From Chelativorans multitrophicus (lineage in GTDB: Bacteria; Pseudomonadota; Alphaproteobacteria; Rhizobiales; Rhizobiaceae), in NCBI RefSeq assembly GCF_011317445.1, contig NZ_JAAAPL010000001.1, positions 496,001-560,000 of the forward strand: DNA of 64,000 nucleotides, read 5' to 3'. The translations under genes and the position numbers were made by a program. Of the stretch, positions 8,445 to 18,628 are shown in pieces; the stretch's first letter is position 1, and the number at the start of each line of letters is the position of its first letter. The notes below the pieces were generated by a model, which was not told the origin of the DNA, did not search any database, and saw nothing but the letters and a program-made list of their open reading frames with translations.

Positions 8445-10112
8445 TTACTGGGTGACAAAGACCGTCACGATCGGCTTCTTGCCCCAGGCGTCACTGGCGG
8501 CCGCACGCACCGCGCGCCGCACCGCCTCGCCCACGAGATCAAGGTCCCTGCGGTTGCCGCGCGGGATGCTGCGCACGGCTCCCACCGCGGCATCCAGCAT
8601 GATATCCTCCATCGGCTCACCCGCAGAGTCCGCCTGCGGCAGGCCGATTGCCACCAGATCTGGATCGCCCGCCAGATCATAGCGGTCATCGAGCACGACA
8701 TTGACAGCCACATGGCCGGCAAAGGAAAGCTTGCGCCTGTCGCGCACGCCCACTTCATCGTCCGTGCCAATCACCTTGCCGTCCCGGTAGATGCGGCCAA
8801 ACGGAACCTGGTCGATGATTTCGGCCGGACCTGGAGCCAGGCGCAGCATGCCGCCATTCCTCACCTGGGCCACCTCGGGGATTCCGGACATGGCGCCGAG
8901 CGATCCCTGCGCAACCAGATGGGCGGCCTCGCCATGGACGGGCACCAGGATGCGCGGCCTTACCCATTCATACATCTGCTTCAATTCGTTGCGGCGCGGA
9001 TGGCCGGAAACATGAACGAGCGCGTCGCTATCCTCGACAACCCTGATCCCCTGTTCGATCAGCTGGTTTTTGATGGTGAGGATCGCCTTTTCGTTGCCCG
9101 GAATGGTGCGCGAGGAAAAGATGACCGTATCACCCGGCGAGAGCGCCACATTGCGCATCTCGTCGCGCGCAAGCTTTGCCAATGCCGCGCGGGCTTCGCC
9201 CTGGCTGCCGGTACAGAGGATCACCGCGTTCTCGCGCGGGATATAACCGAAATCCTCCTCGACGAGGAAGGGTGGCAATCCGTCCAGATATCCCAGCTCG
9301 TCGGCGACATCGATGACGCGTTGCAACGAGCGCCCGAGCACCAGCACCTGCCGGCCTGCATCGCGCGCCGCTTCGGCTATCGAGCGGATGCGCCCGACAT
9401 TGGAGGAGAAGGTGGTAACGGCCACGCGACCCGGCGCCTTCTCGATCACCTCCCTCAGCCCCCGGCCGACATCCTGCTCCGAGGGGGAAACACCCTCGCG
9501 CATGGCATTGGTGGAATCGCAGATGAGCGCCAGAACGCCCTTCTCTCCCAGGGCGCGGAAGCGTGCCTCGTCCGTTTTGGGGCCGAGTTCGGGCGCGGGA
9601 TCGATCTTCCAGTCGCCGGTATGGATCACCGTTCCCGCCGGCGTGGTGATGGCGAGAGAGACAGGCTCGGGGATCGAGTGGGCGACGGCGATCGCCTCGA
9701 TGGCGAAGGGGCCGACGGTGAAGGTCTCGCCGGCCTTGTAGATCGTCACCGGCACTTTCGGCGCGTTCACCTCACCCTGCCGTTTGGCCTCGAGAAGGCC
9801 TGCCGTGAACGGCGTCATCCACACATTGGTCTTGAGGCGCGGCCAAAGGTCCAGCAACGCGCCGTAATGGTCCTCATGCGCGTGGGTGATGATTATGCCC
9901 GCGAGATTTTCAAGCTGGTCCTCGATGAAGCTGACATCCGGAAGAATGAGATCGACGCCCGGCAGGTTCTCGCCTGGAAAGCTCACACCGCAATCGATCA
10001 TGATCCAGGTGCGATTGTCGCGCGGCCCGTAACCATAGAGGGCCAAATTCATGCCGATCTCGCCGACACCACCCAAAGGGCAAAAAACCAGTTCCGCTTC
10101 GTCGGACGCCAC
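8445..10112 (-). CDS. rnj: Ribonuclease J
   Basis: Metallo-beta-lactamase/beta-CASP nuclease with 5'-3' exo- and endonuclease activity in RNA decay and maturation. The 555-residue product has FCPLGGVGEIGMN (10-22), the zinc motif THAHEDH (76-82), then HTGDWKID, CDSTN, the beta-CASP GSQGE and SGHPRRNEL segments, and a C-terminal domain. The GTG at 10112 is preferred: AGGAG lies just upstream, and the longer frame to 10163 would run into birA and lacks family character. It lies 13 nt after the birA stop in the nuo-birA-rnj block. Confidence 0.93.
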   Translation of the reverse strand: MASDEAELVFCPLGGVGEIGMNLALYGYGPRDNRTWIMIDCGVSFPGENLPGVDLILPDVSFIEDQLENLAGIIITHAHEDHYGALLDLWPRLKTNVWMTPFTAGLLEAKRQGEVNAPKVPVTIYKAGETFTVGPFAIEAIAVAHSIPEPVSLAITTPAGTVIHTGDWKIDPAPELGPKTDEARFRALGEKGVLALICDSTNAMREGVSPSEQDVGRGLREVIEKAPGRVAVTTFSSNVGRIRSIAEAARDAGRQVLVLGRSLQRVIDVADELGYLDGLPPFLVEEDFGYIPRENAVILCTGSQGEARAALAKLARDEMRNVALSPGDTVIFSSRTIPGNEKAILTIKNQLIEQGIRVVEDSDALVHVSGHPRRNELKQMYEWVRPRILVPVHGEAAHLVAQGSLGAMSGIPEVAQVRNGGMLRLAPGPAEIIDQVPFGRIYRDGKVIGTDDEVGVRDRRKLSFAGHVAVNVVLDDRYDLAGDPDLVAIGLPQADSAGEPMEDIMLDAAVGAVRSIPRGNRRDLDLVGEAVRRAVRAAASDAWGKKPIVTVFVTQ

Positions 10113-10125
10113 GCCCTCTCCTCTT

Positions 10126-10950
10126 CTAATCCCTTGCCGACGCCACGGCGCCGAAATGCACATCGCCCGCGGCGATCAACAGCCGCGATCCATTATCCTC
10201 CCTTACGACGAACCGGCATTGTTCGTCGATTGTTTCGAAAATCCCGCGCACCACTCTTCCATCGGCACGCACCGAAACTGTGGAACCGAGGCCCGCGGCG
10301 TTTTCCAGCCAGCGGTCGCGGATGGCCGACATGCCGCGCGGCCCTTGCCAAAGAGCAAAATTTTCGACCCACGCGGCCGACAGCGCCTCAAATAGACGTT
10401 CGGCATCGCAATCCGCCCCAAGCCCCTGCAGGGAGATCGCCGGGTAAGGCGTGTCGACGGGATGCGAGACGATGTTGACGCCGATGCCGATCGCCACCGC
10501 GAACCGGCCCTCCCCCAGCACGGAGGATTCAAGCAGGATGCCCGCGAGCTTGGCGCCATCCGCAAGCACATCATTTGGCCATTTGAGCTCGAAGCGGGTG
10601 CGCTCTGCCTTCCCCTCGCCGCCATCGATCCCGATGCCGAGCCGCGCCGACGGCGCGGCCTGACGCAGAGCATCCGAAAGTGACAATCCGGCCACGAAGC
10701 CGAGCGTTGCGGCAGCGCCCGGTTCAATCCGGTCGGCAAGAAGCAGCGTGGCGGCGAGGTTGCCCGCAGGCGTTTCCCAGGTCCGGCCCCGCCTGCCGCG
10801 CCCACTTGTCTGGTTTTTCGAGACGACCCAAAGCTTTCCGGGATCGCCGCTCACAGCCCTTTCGAGCGCCAAGACATTTGTCGACCCGACGCTCTCATGC
10901 GCCTCCAGCCGGTACCCTGCGGCAGAAGCCGAAGCCGCGAGCGCGAACAT
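10126..10950 (-). CDS. birA: Biotin-protein ligase BirA (catalytic type)
   Basis: Attaches biotin to carboxylase carrier domains, for example the EAMKMEN lysine of the carboxylase at 27.8 kb. The 274-residue protein lacks the N-terminal DNA-binding domain of E. coli BirA. Conserved parts include HESVGSTN, SGRGRRGRTWETPAGNLAAT and KWPNDVLADGAKLAGILLE. ATG 10950 starts two bases before the nuoN stop, giving the usual length; an upstream extension would lie inside nuoN. Its place behind nuoN is typical of Rhizobiales. Confidence 0.92.
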   Translation of the reverse strand: MFALAASASAAGYRLEAHESVGSTNVLALERAVSGDPGKLWVVSKNQTSGRGRRGRTWETPAGNLAATLLLADRIEPGAAATLGFVAGLSLSDALRQAAPSARLGIGIDGGEGKAERTRFELKWPNDVLADGAKLAGILLESSVLGEGRFAVAIGIGVNIVSHPVDTPYPAISLQGLGADCDAERLFEALSAAWVENFALWQGPRGMSAIRDRWLENAAGLGSTVSVRADGRVVRGIFETIDEQCRFVVREDNGSRLLIAAGDVHFGAVASARD

Positions 10951-10951
10951 C

Positions 10952-12391
10952 TTAAAAGAACGTCGACGCTGCGGCTTCCGCCAGCCGGCCGACAGGGCCG
11001 CCGAAGAACACGTAAAGAAGCACGAAAGCGCCCGATAGAGTAAGCACAAGACGCAGTTCGCCCGCCATCGGCTGGAAGGCTCCGACGGACTCATCGAACC
11101 ACATCACCTTGATAATGCGCAGGTAGTAGTACGCGGCCACCACAGAGGCGAGGACGCCGATGACCGCCAGCGCCACCAGCCCGGCATTGATGGCGGCGAG
11201 GAAGACGTACCACTTGGCCCAGAAGCCCGCGAGCGGCGGAATGCCGGCCATGGAGAACATCAGGATCGTCATGATGGTGGCCATCATGGGATTTGTGGAG
11301 GCAAGCCCAGCGAGATCGTCGATCTGCTCGACATTGGTGTCGTTGCGGCGCATCGCAAGGATGAAGGCGAAGGTGCCGAGCGTCATCGCAAGGTAGATGA
11401 GCATATAGATGATGACGCCGCGCACGCCGGCCTCTGAATTGGCGGCAAGCCCGACCAAAGCGAAGCCCATATGGCCGATGGAGGAATAGGCCATCAGACG
11501 CTTGATGTTGCGCTGGCCTATGGCCGCGAAGGAGCCGAGAAGCATGGACGCGATCGAAATGAAGACCACGATCTGCTGCCAATCGACGGCGATGGGCTCG
11601 AACGCCTGCATCGTTACGCGGATGAGCAGGGCGATGGCAGCCATCTTGGGCGCGGCGGCGAAAAAGGCCGTCACCGGCGTTGGCGCACCCTCGTAGACAT
11701 CCGGCGTCCACATATGGAACGGCACGGCGGAGATCTTGAAGGCCAGGCCGGCCAGAACGAACACGAGCCCGAAGACGAGGCCCAGCTGCCTCTCACCGCC
11801 GCTCGAAAGGGCAGTGGCGATAGCCTCGAAGCCGGTGTTGCCGGTAAAGCCGTAGACCAGCGAGACGCCGTAGAGCAGCATGCCCGAGGAGAGAGCGCCG
11901 AGGACGAAATATTTCAGTCCCGCCTCCGTCGCGCGCACGCTGTCGCGGTTAATCGCGGCCACGACGTAAAGCGCAAGCGACTGAAGCTCCAGGCCAAGAT
12001 AGAGCGAGATCATGTCATTGGCCGAAATCATCAGCAGCATGCCGAGCGTCGACAGCATGATCAGGACCGGATACTCGAACTTGTCGAACTTCTCCGCCTT
12101 GGCGAAGCCAACAGACATGACGAGAGTCACGGCCGCGCCGATCAGGGTCAATAGCTTCATGAAGCGGGAGAAGGGGTCGCTGATGAAGGCGCCGCCGAAA
12201 GCCTCTCCATCGGCCGGGAAGACCACGATCCAGGCGATGGCAGCGAGGAACAGCGCCACCGCAAGGCCCGTCACAGTGGCGTTCGCCCTCTCGCCAGAAA
12301 AGACGCCGATCATCAGCAGCACCATGGCGCCGACGGCAAGCGCCACTTCGGGAAAAGCGAGGGCCAGGCTCGATGCGAGATCAAAGTTCAT
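10952..12391 (-). CDS. nuoN: NADH-quinone oxidoreductase subunit N
   Basis: One of three antiporter-like, proton-pumping subunits in the membrane arm of complex I. The 479-residue protein is almost entirely transmembrane. It keeps the conserved lysine/proline-kinked helix region [20 protein letters not shown] and the segment [14 protein letters not shown] shared by NuoL/M/N. The chosen ATG (12391, MNFDLASS) follows GGGAAG and gives the family length; an upstream in-frame start overlaps nuoM. Last of the 14 nuo genes. Confidence 0.95.
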   Translation of the reverse strand: MNFDLASSLALAFPEVALAVGAMVLLMIGVFSGERANATVTGLAVALFLAAIAWIVVFPADGEAFGGAFISDPFSRFMKLLTLIGAAVTLVMSVGFAKAEKFDKFEYPVLIMLSTLGMLLMISANDMISLYLGLELQSLALYVVAAINRDSVRATEAGLKYFVLGALSSGMLLYGVSLVYGFTGNTGFEAIATALSSGGERQLGLVFGLVFVLAGLAFKISAVPFHMWTPDVYEGAPTPVTAFFAAAPKMAAIALLIRVTMQAFEPIAVDWQQIVVFISIASMLLGSFAAIGQRNIKRLMAYSSIGHMGFALVGLAANSEAGVRGVIIYMLIYLAMTLGTFAFILAMRRNDTNVEQIDDLAGLASTNPMMATIMTILMFSMAGIPPLAGFWAKWYVFLAAINAGLVALAVIGVLASVVAAYYYLRIIKVMWFDESVGAFQPMAGELRLVLTLSGAFVLLYVFFGGPVGRLAEAAASTFF

Positions 12392-12407
12392 TTGCCAGTC
12401 TTCCCGT

Positions 12408-13913
12408 TCAATTGGCCGCCGCGGCCTGCGCGGTGGAAAGCGATGCGCTGACGTGGTCAAGCAGCGCGCTCACCGAGGCCGTGGTGGTATCGATGAGTGC
12501 GGAGGGATAAACGCCGAAGAAGATGACCAGCGCCACCAGCGGATAGAGGATCGTCTTCTCGCGCAGCGAAAGGTCCGTCAGTCCCTTCAGGCTCTCCTTG
12601 GTCAGGGCACCGAAAATCACGCGGCGGTAGAGCCATAGCGCATAAGCGGCAGAGAGCACCACGCCGGTGGTGGCGAAGAATGCCACCCATGTGTTCACCT
12701 GGAAGGCGGCAAAAAGCGTCAGGAACTCGCCGACGAAGCCGCTCGTACCGGGCAGGCCCACATTGGCCATGGTGAAGACCATGAAGGCCACCGCATATTT
12801 CGGCATGTTGTTGACGAGGCCGCCATAGGCAGAGATCTCGCGGGTGTGCATACGGTCGTAGATCACGCCCACGCACAGAAAGAGCGCGCCTGAGACGAGG
12901 CCGTGGGAGAGCATCTGGAAGATGGCGCCTTGCACGCCCTGCTCGTTCATGGCGAAAATGCCCATGGTGACGAAGCCCATATGGGCCACGGACGAATATG
13001 CGATGAGCTTCTTGATGTCATCCTGCATCATCGCCACCAGCGAGGTGTAGATGATGGCGACAACGGAGAGCGTGAAGACGAATGGAGCGAATTCCGCCGA
13101 CGCCTCGGGGAACATCGGCAAGGAGAAGCGGAGAAAACCGTAGCCGCCCATTTTCAGGAGGATGCCCGCCAGGATCACGGAGCCTGCCGTCGGCGCCTCG
13201 ACGTGGGCGTCCGGCAGCCAGGTGTGCACCGGCCACATGGGCATCTTCACCGCGAAGGAGGCGAAGAAGGCGATCCAAAGCCAATATTGCATCTGGACGG
13301 GGAAGGCATGCGTGAGCAGCGTCGGAATGTCCGTCGTGCCGGACTGCCAGAACATGGCCATCATGGCCAGTAGCATGAGCACGGAGCCGGCGAGCGTATA
13401 GAGGAAGAACTTGAAGCTCGCATAGACCCGGCGCTTGCCGCCCCACACGCCGATGATGATGAACATCGGAATGAGGCCAGCCTCGAAGAACACGTAGAAG
13501 AGCACGATATCGAGCGCGCAGAAGACGCCGATCATCAGCGTTTCCAGGATCAGAAACGCGATCATGTATTCCTTGACACGGCTGTCGATCGCCTCCCAGC
13601 TTGCCAGGATGCAGAAGGGCATCAGGAAAGTGGTGAGGATCACGAACAGCATCGAAATGCCGTCCACCCCCATATGGTAGGAAATGCCGGAGTCCAGCCA
13701 CTCCCTCTTTTCGACCATCTGGAAGCCGGGCGTCGTGTAATCGAAGCCGATCCAGATGAAGAGCGACAGGATGAAGGTGAAGACCGTCGTCAGCAGCGCC
13801 ACGTTGCGGATGTTGCGGCGCGCGCCCTGCCCGTCATCCCTGATAAGCAGGATGAGGAATGCGCCGACGAGCGGCAGGAAAGTGACCGTGGAAAGAATGG
13901 GCCAGTCGGTCAT
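12408..13913 (-). CDS. nuoM: NADH-quinone oxidoreductase subunit M
   Basis: Proton-pumping antiporter-like membrane subunit of complex I. The 501-residue protein has about 14 predicted helices, the conserved glutamate region near [13 protein letters not shown], the lysine-bearing [20 protein letters not shown] and [18 protein letters not shown]. Its ATG lies directly after the nuoL stop codon (13914-13916), and nuoN follows after 16 nt. Confidence 0.96.
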   Translation of the reverse strand: MTDWPILSTVTFLPLVGAFLILLIRDDGQGARRNIRNVALLTTVFTFILSLFIWIGFDYTTPGFQMVEKREWLDSGISYHMGVDGISMLFVILTTFLMPFCILASWEAIDSRVKEYMIAFLILETLMIGVFCALDIVLFYVFFEAGLIPMFIIIGVWGGKRRVYASFKFFLYTLAGSVLMLLAMMAMFWQSGTTDIPTLLTHAFPVQMQYWLWIAFFASFAVKMPMWPVHTWLPDAHVEAPTAGSVILAGILLKMGGYGFLRFSLPMFPEASAEFAPFVFTLSVVAIIYTSLVAMMQDDIKKLIAYSSVAHMGFVTMGIFAMNEQGVQGAIFQMLSHGLVSGALFLCVGVIYDRMHTREISAYGGLVNNMPKYAVAFMVFTMANVGLPGTSGFVGEFLTLFAAFQVNTWVAFFATTGVVLSAAYALWLYRRVIFGALTKESLKGLTDLSLREKTILYPLVALVIFFGVYPSALIDTTTASVSALLDHVSASLSTAQAAAAN

Positions 13914-15902
13914 TTAGAAGGAGCTCCCGAGCATCATCCAGGTCACGAAGGCAGCGATGCCGATCAGCATCGCGAAGGCGTAATGATAGAGATAGCCGGT
14001 CTGCAGCTTGACCACGCGATTGGCAACGTCGACCACCCGCGCAGAAATGCCGTCGGGGCCGAAGCCGTCAATGAACCAGCCGTCGCCCTTTTTCCAAAGA
14101 AAGCGGCCGAGGCGCTGCGCCGGGCGCACGAACAGGAAGTCGTATACTTCGTCGAAGTACCACTTGTTCAGCAGGAAGGCATAAAGAGCGCGGTGCCGTT
14201 CGGCGAGCCGCTTCGGGCTTTCCGGCGAGCGGATGTAGAACTGCCAGGCAACAAGAAGCCCAAACAGCATCGCCACGAATGGCGAGAGCTTCACCCACAG
14301 CGGCACATGATGGAACTCCTCCACCATATGATTGTCTGGCAGCGTAAAGAGTGCGCCCTTCCAGAAGTGGTCGTATTCGTGGCCGACGAAGAAGCCTTCG
14401 AAAACGAGACCGGCGAAGATGGCGCCGATCGCCAGCAGGAAGAGCGGCACCAGCATCACATAGGGTGATTCATGCACATGGTGCATGACGTCCGAAGAGG
14501 CGCGCGGCTTGCCGTGAAAGGTCATGAAGATCAGCCGCCAGGAATAGAAACTGGTGAAGACGGCGGCCACCACCAGCAATGTGAAGGCGATGGGCGCCAC
14601 CGCGTTGTGGGCTACGAAGGAGCCTTCGATGATAGCGTCCTTCGAAAAGAAGCCCGCCGTGCCGATAAGCGTGCCGGGAATGCCGACACCCGTCAGCGCA
14701 AGCGTGCCGATGATCATCATCCAGTAGGTCTGCGGAATGAGTTTCCTCAGGCCGCCCATCTTACGCATGTCCTGCTCGTCGGAGACCGCATGGATAACCG
14801 AGCCTGAGCCCAGGAAGAGCAACGCCTTGAAGAAGGCGTGCGTGAAGAGGTGGAAGATCGCCGCGCTATAGAAGCCCGTGCCGAGCGCCACGAACATGTA
14901 GCCGAGCTGAGAGCAGGTGGAATAGGCGATAACGCGCTTGATGTCGTTTTGCACGAGGCCGACGGTCGCGGCGAAGAAGGCCGTGAAGGCGCCCACGGCC
15001 GTCACCACCGTCAGGGCGGTTTGCGACAGCTCGAAAATGGGCGACAGCCGCGCCACCATGAACACGCCCGCCGTCACCATCGTCGCGGCGTGGATGAGGG
15101 CGGAGACCGGCGTCGGGCCTTCCATGGCGTCGGGAAGCCAGGTGTGGAGCGGCACCTGCGCCGACTTGCCCATCGCGCCCAGGAAGAGGAGCAGGCAGAC
15201 GACCGTCAGCGCGGAATGCGGATCGAGGGCATAGCCCAGGAAGGTCAGCACCGGCTGGGCCGCTTCCGCCCCGCCTTCACCCGGCATGAAGGCCGCCGTG
15301 TTGGCAAAGATCGTGTCGAAATTGATCGAACCGAAGAGGACGAACACGCCGAAAATGCCGAGCGCAAAGCCGAAATCGCCCACGCGGTTGACGATAAAGG
15401 CTTTCATGGCCGCGGCATTGGCGGAGGGCTTCTTGTACCAGAAGCCGATAAGCAGATAGGAGGCCAGGCCCACGCCTTCCCAGCCGAAGAACATCTGCAC
15501 CAGGTTGTCGGATGTCACCAGCATGAGCATGGCGAAAGTGAAGAGCGACAGGTAGGCGAAGAAGCGCGGCCGGTCGGGGTCGTGGTGCATGTAGCCGATG
15601 GAATAGATGTGCACCAGCGCCGAGACGGTGTTGACCACCACCAGCATCACTGCCGTCAGCGTGTCGATCCTAAGCGCCCAGTCCACATCCAGCGCGCCGG
15701 ATGAGATGAAGCGCAGAAGCGGTATGGTGATTGCCTCGCCGTCGCCCAGGCCCACCTGAAAGAAAGCGATCCATGACAGGAAGGCTGAGACCACCAGCAG
15801 GCCGGACGTGATGTATTCCGACCCTTTGGCGCCGATCGAGCGGCCGAAGAGCCCGGCGATCAGGAAGCCCGCAAGCGGAAGGAAGACGATTGCTTGATAC
15901 AT
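13914..15902 (-). CDS. nuoL: NADH-quinone oxidoreductase subunit L
   Basis: Largest antiporter-like subunit of complex I, carrying the long lateral helix that runs along the membrane arm. At 662 residues it has the conserved [39 protein letters not shown] and [20 protein letters not shown], and a C-terminal extension with the lateral helix and last transmembrane segment ([18 protein letters not shown]). A 90-nt spacer without clear features separates it from nuoK. Confidence 0.96.
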   Translation of the reverse strand: MYQAIVFLPLAGFLIAGLFGRSIGAKGSEYITSGLLVVSAFLSWIAFFQVGLGDGEAITIPLLRFISSGALDVDWALRIDTLTAVMLVVVNTVSALVHIYSIGYMHHDPDRPRFFAYLSLFTFAMLMLVTSDNLVQMFFGWEGVGLASYLLIGFWYKKPSANAAAMKAFIVNRVGDFGFALGIFGVFVLFGSINFDTIFANTAAFMPGEGGAEAAQPVLTFLGYALDPHSALTVVCLLLFLGAMGKSAQVPLHTWLPDAMEGPTPVSALIHAATMVTAGVFMVARLSPIFELSQTALTVVTAVGAFTAFFAATVGLVQNDIKRVIAYSTCSQLGYMFVALGTGFYSAAIFHLFTHAFFKALLFLGSGSVIHAVSDEQDMRKMGGLRKLIPQTYWMMIIGTLALTGVGIPGTLIGTAGFFSKDAIIEGSFVAHNAVAPIAFTLLVVAAVFTSFYSWRLIFMTFHGKPRASSDVMHHVHESPYVMLVPLFLLAIGAIFAGLVFEGFFVGHEYDHFWKGALFTLPDNHMVEEFHHVPLWVKLSPFVAMLFGLLVAWQFYIRSPESPKRLAERHRALYAFLLNKWYFDEVYDFLFVRPAQRLGRFLWKKGDGWFIDGFGPDGISARVVDVANRVVKLQTGYLYHYAFAMLIGIAAFVTWMMLGSSF

Positions 15903-15992
15903 GTTTTCGCCGACCTCTAAAGCATCTTGTGTTCAGGCATGGTGCCGGGCGTGATCGTTTCCATAGGTGCAAATCCAACCAAGGCAGTCGCC

Positions 15993-16301
15993 TCAGCCCT
16001 TCATCATGTTGATGTCTTCCACCGCGATCGAGCCTCGATTGCGGAAGAACACCACCAGGATGGCAAGACCGATGGCCGCCTCGGCCGCGGCAACGGTAAG
16101 AACGAAAAGCGCGAAAACCTGCCCCACCAGATCGCCCAGCACCGCCGAGAAGGCGATGAAGTTCAGGTTCACGGCAAGCAGGATGAGCTCGATCGACATC
16201 AGGATGATGATGACGTTCTTGCGGTTCAGGAAAATGCCGAAAATCCCGAGCGTGAAGAGCACGGCCGAAACGGTGAGATAATGCGCGATACCGACTTCCA
16301 T
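15993..16301 (-). CDS. nuoK: NADH-quinone oxidoreductase subunit K
   Basis: Small membrane subunit (102 residues, three helices) of complex I. It retains the two conserved membrane glutamates, in the segment [17 protein letters not shown] and in [13 protein letters not shown], which belong to the proton pathway in the family. It starts 3 nt after the nuoJ stop. Confidence 0.95.
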   Translation of the reverse strand: MEVGIAHYLTVSAVLFTLGIFGIFLNRKNVIIILMSIELILLAVNLNFIAFSAVLGDLVGQVFALFVLTVAAAEAAIGLAILVVFFRNRGSIAVEDINMMKG

Positions 16302-16304
16302 TGC

Positions 16305-16925
16305 TCAGATTCCCTCGCCCGTTTCCACCTTGCGGATCTCGATCGCGGTCGCAGGCGTGCGCGCCACCTGGGCGGCGATGTTCTGCCGCCTCACATTCGG
16401 CTTGTGCCTGAGGGTGAGCACGATGGCGCCGACCATGGCCACGAGCAGGATCAGGCCCGCGACCTGAAAGAAGTAGAAGTAGTTCGTGTAAAGGATATCG
16501 CCCAATGCGGCCGTGTTGTGCCGTTCCGCGATTGCCGGCGCGGGCTGGGCGATTTCGGCGGCGATCTCCGGCGTGAAGGCGTAGCCGCCAAGCACCACGA
16601 TAAGCTCCACCGCAAGGATGATGCCCACGATAGCGCCGACCGGCGCATATTGAAGTGCGCCCTGCTTCAGCTCGGCAAAGTCCACATCGAGCATCATGAC
16701 CACAAAGAGGAAGAGCACCGCCACCGCGCCCACATAGACGATGAGGAGGATCATCGCCAGGAACTCGGCCCCGGTCAGCAGGAAGAGTGCCGCCGCGTTG
16801 AAGAAGGTCAGGATCAGAAAAAGAACCGAGTGCACGGGATTGCGCGCGGAAATGACCATGAAGGCCGCCGCAACCCCGATGAAGGCGAAGAGATAGAAGA
16901 AGATCGCCTCGAGTCCTGTCAGCAT
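16305..16925 (-). CDS. nuoJ: NADH-quinone oxidoreductase subunit J
   Basis: Membrane subunit of complex I with five predicted helices in the first ~165 residues (for example FYLFAFIGVAAAFMVISA and FLAMILLIVYVGAVAVLFLF, which includes the conserved YVGAVAVLFLFVVMML pi-bulge helix). The 206-residue protein ends in a soluble tail. A 121-nt gap separates it from nuoI; a small hairpin (17042-17058) overlaps the nuoI stop there. Confidence 0.95.
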   Translation of the reverse strand: MLTGLEAIFFYLFAFIGVAAAFMVISARNPVHSVLFLILTFFNAAALFLLTGAEFLAMILLIVYVGAVAVLFLFVVMMLDVDFAELKQGALQYAPVGAIVGIILAVELIVVLGGYAFTPEIAAEIAQPAPAIAERHNTAALGDILYTNYFYFFQVAGLILLVAMVGAIVLTLRHKPNVRRQNIAAQVARTPATAIEIRKVETGEGI

Positions 16926-17046
16926 CGATTCCCTCGATTTTTCCCGTTGCCGGAGCTGCCGCCCCAGCCTTCCGTTCCGCCCTGATTGCCGGCTCTCTTA
17001 AAGGAGCGCCCCGCCCTCGTCTACTCCTGCGACACCGCCGCCCCTA

Positions 17047-17538
17047 TCAGCGATAGGGCGCGTCGAGCGCGATGTTGCGCGCAAGCTCGCGCTCCCAGCG
17101 GTCGCCGTTCGCAAGCAGCTTGTCCTTGTCGTAATAGAGTTCCTCGCGCGTTTCCGTCGCGAACTCGAAATTCGGTCCTTCCACGATGGCATCCACAGGG
17201 CAGGCCTCCTGGCAGAAGCCGCAATAGATGCACTTCACCATGTCGATATCGTACCGCACGGTACGGCGCGTGCCGTCGTTGCGGCGCGGCCCGGCCTCGA
17301 TGGTGATGGCCTGCGCCGGGCAGATCGCCTCGCAGAGCTTGCAGGCGATGCAGCGCTCCTCGCCATTGGGGTAGCGGCGCAACGCGTGCTCGCCGCGGAA
17401 GCGGGGCGATAGCGGTCCTTTCTCGTGCGGATAGTTCAGCGTCGCCTTCGGCGCGAAGAACTGCCGCATGGAAAGCACGACTGCACCAAAAAACTCCTTC
17501 AGGAGAAGGGATTTGGCGGCTTGAGCAAGAGCTGACAT
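17047..17538 (-). CDS. nuoI: NADH-quinone oxidoreductase subunit I (two 4Fe-4S ferredoxin-like)
   Basis: Peripheral-arm subunit of complex I that passes electrons through clusters N6a and N6b towards NuoB. Two complete 4Fe-4S motifs are visible: [12 protein letters not shown] and [12 protein letters not shown]. The product is 163 residues from ATG 17538, which has GGAG seven bases upstream; an ATG two codons earlier (17544) is almost on top of that Shine-Dalgarno. It lies 34 nt after the nuoH stop. Confidence 0.95.
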   Translation of the reverse strand: MSALAQAAKSLLLKEFFGAVVLSMRQFFAPKATLNYPHEKGPLSPRFRGEHALRRYPNGEERCIACKLCEAICPAQAITIEAGPRRNDGTRRTVRYDIDMVKCIYCGFCQEACPVDAIVEGPNFEFATETREELYYDKDKLLANGDRWERELARNIALDAPYR

Positions 17539-17572
17539 CGTCATTCTCCGGCGAATCTGGACGGGCGGCTCT

Positions 17573-18616
17573 TCATACCAGCCCCGTAAATTTCAGGAAT
17601 GCCGCCGTCGCAACCACCATGAAGAGCGAGATCGGCAGGAAGACCTTCCAGCCGAGCCGCATGAGCTGGTCGTAGCGGTAGCGAGGCACGAAGGATTTCA
17701 CCAGGGCGAACATGAAGAACACGGCCACCAGCTTGAGCACGAACCACACCACGCCTGGCACCCAGGTAAAGGGAGCGAAGTCGAAAGGCGGCAGCCAGCC
17801 TCCGAGGAAGAGGATGGTGGTGAGCGCGCACATCAGCACGATGGCGACATATTCGCCGAGGAAGAAGAGCAGGAAGGGCGTCGAGGAATACTCGATCATA
17901 TGGCCGGCGACCAGCTCCGATTCGGCCTCCACGAGATCGAATGGCGGGCGGTTCGTCTCCGCCAGGGCGGAGATGAAGAAGATGATGAACATCGGGAAGA
18001 GCGCCAGCCAGTGCCAGTCGAGGAAGGAGTTGGGCAGGCCCACCATGGTTCCGAGCCCGTCACGCTGGGAGAGCACAATATCGGTCAGGTTGAGCGAACC
18101 CACCGCGAGCAGCACCGTCACGATGACGAAGCCGATGGAAACCTCGTAGGACACCATCTGCGCCGCCGAGCGCAGCGCGCCCAGGAACGGGTATTTCGAG
18201 TTCGACGCCCAGCCGGCCATGATCACGCCATAGACCTCGAGCGAAGCGATGGCGAAGACATAGAGAATGCCCACATTGATGTTCGCTATTGCCCAGCCTT
18301 CGCTGACTGGAATAACGGCCCAGGCAGCAAGCGCTAGGCCAGCAGCGACCACCGGCGCAAGCAGGAACACGCCCTTGTTGGCGCCGGAAGGAATGACCGG
18401 CTCCTTGAACACGAACTTGAATAGATCCGCAAAAGCCTGAAACAGGCCCCACGGCCCCACCACATTGGGACCGCGGCGCAGCTGCACCGCTGCCCAGATC
18501 TTGCGGTCGGCGTAAAGGATATAGGCGACCCCCACCAGCAGGATGACGATCAGCGCGACCGACTTCAGCAGGATCAGAAGCCCCGGAAGAACGTAGAGCG
18601 TGACAAAGGATTCCAT
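17573..18616 (-). CDS. nuoH: NADH-quinone oxidoreductase subunit H
   Basis: Membrane subunit that forms the quinone-binding chamber at the junction with the peripheral arm. The 347-residue protein has eight predicted helices and conserved charged loops: [28 protein letters not shown], the acidic [20 protein letters not shown] and [16 protein letters not shown]. It is 12 nt downstream of nuoG. Confidence 0.96.
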   Translation of the reverse strand: MESFVTLYVLPGLLILLKSVALIVILLVGVAYILYADRKIWAAVQLRRGPNVVGPWGLFQAFADLFKFVFKEPVIPSGANKGVFLLAPVVAAGLALAAWAVIPVSEGWAIANINVGILYVFAIASLEVYGVIMAGWASNSKYPFLGALRSAAQMVSYEVSIGFVIVTVLLAVGSLNLTDIVLSQRDGLGTMVGLPNSFLDWHWLALFPMFIIFFISALAETNRPPFDLVEAESELVAGHMIEYSSTPFLLFFLGEYVAIVLMCALTTILFLGGWLPPFDFAPFTWVPGVVWFVLKLVAVFFMFALVKSFVPRYRYDQLMRLGWKVFLPISLFMVVATAAFLKFTGLV

Positions 18617-18628
18617 CGTTTCTCGCCC

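Noticed and set aside
8712-10478. Long plus-strand open frame (588 codons) antisense to rnj and birA
   Set aside because: It mirrors two strong conserved genes in a GC-rich genome, where antisense frames stay open by codon bias; Arg/His/Gly-rich product without domain character.
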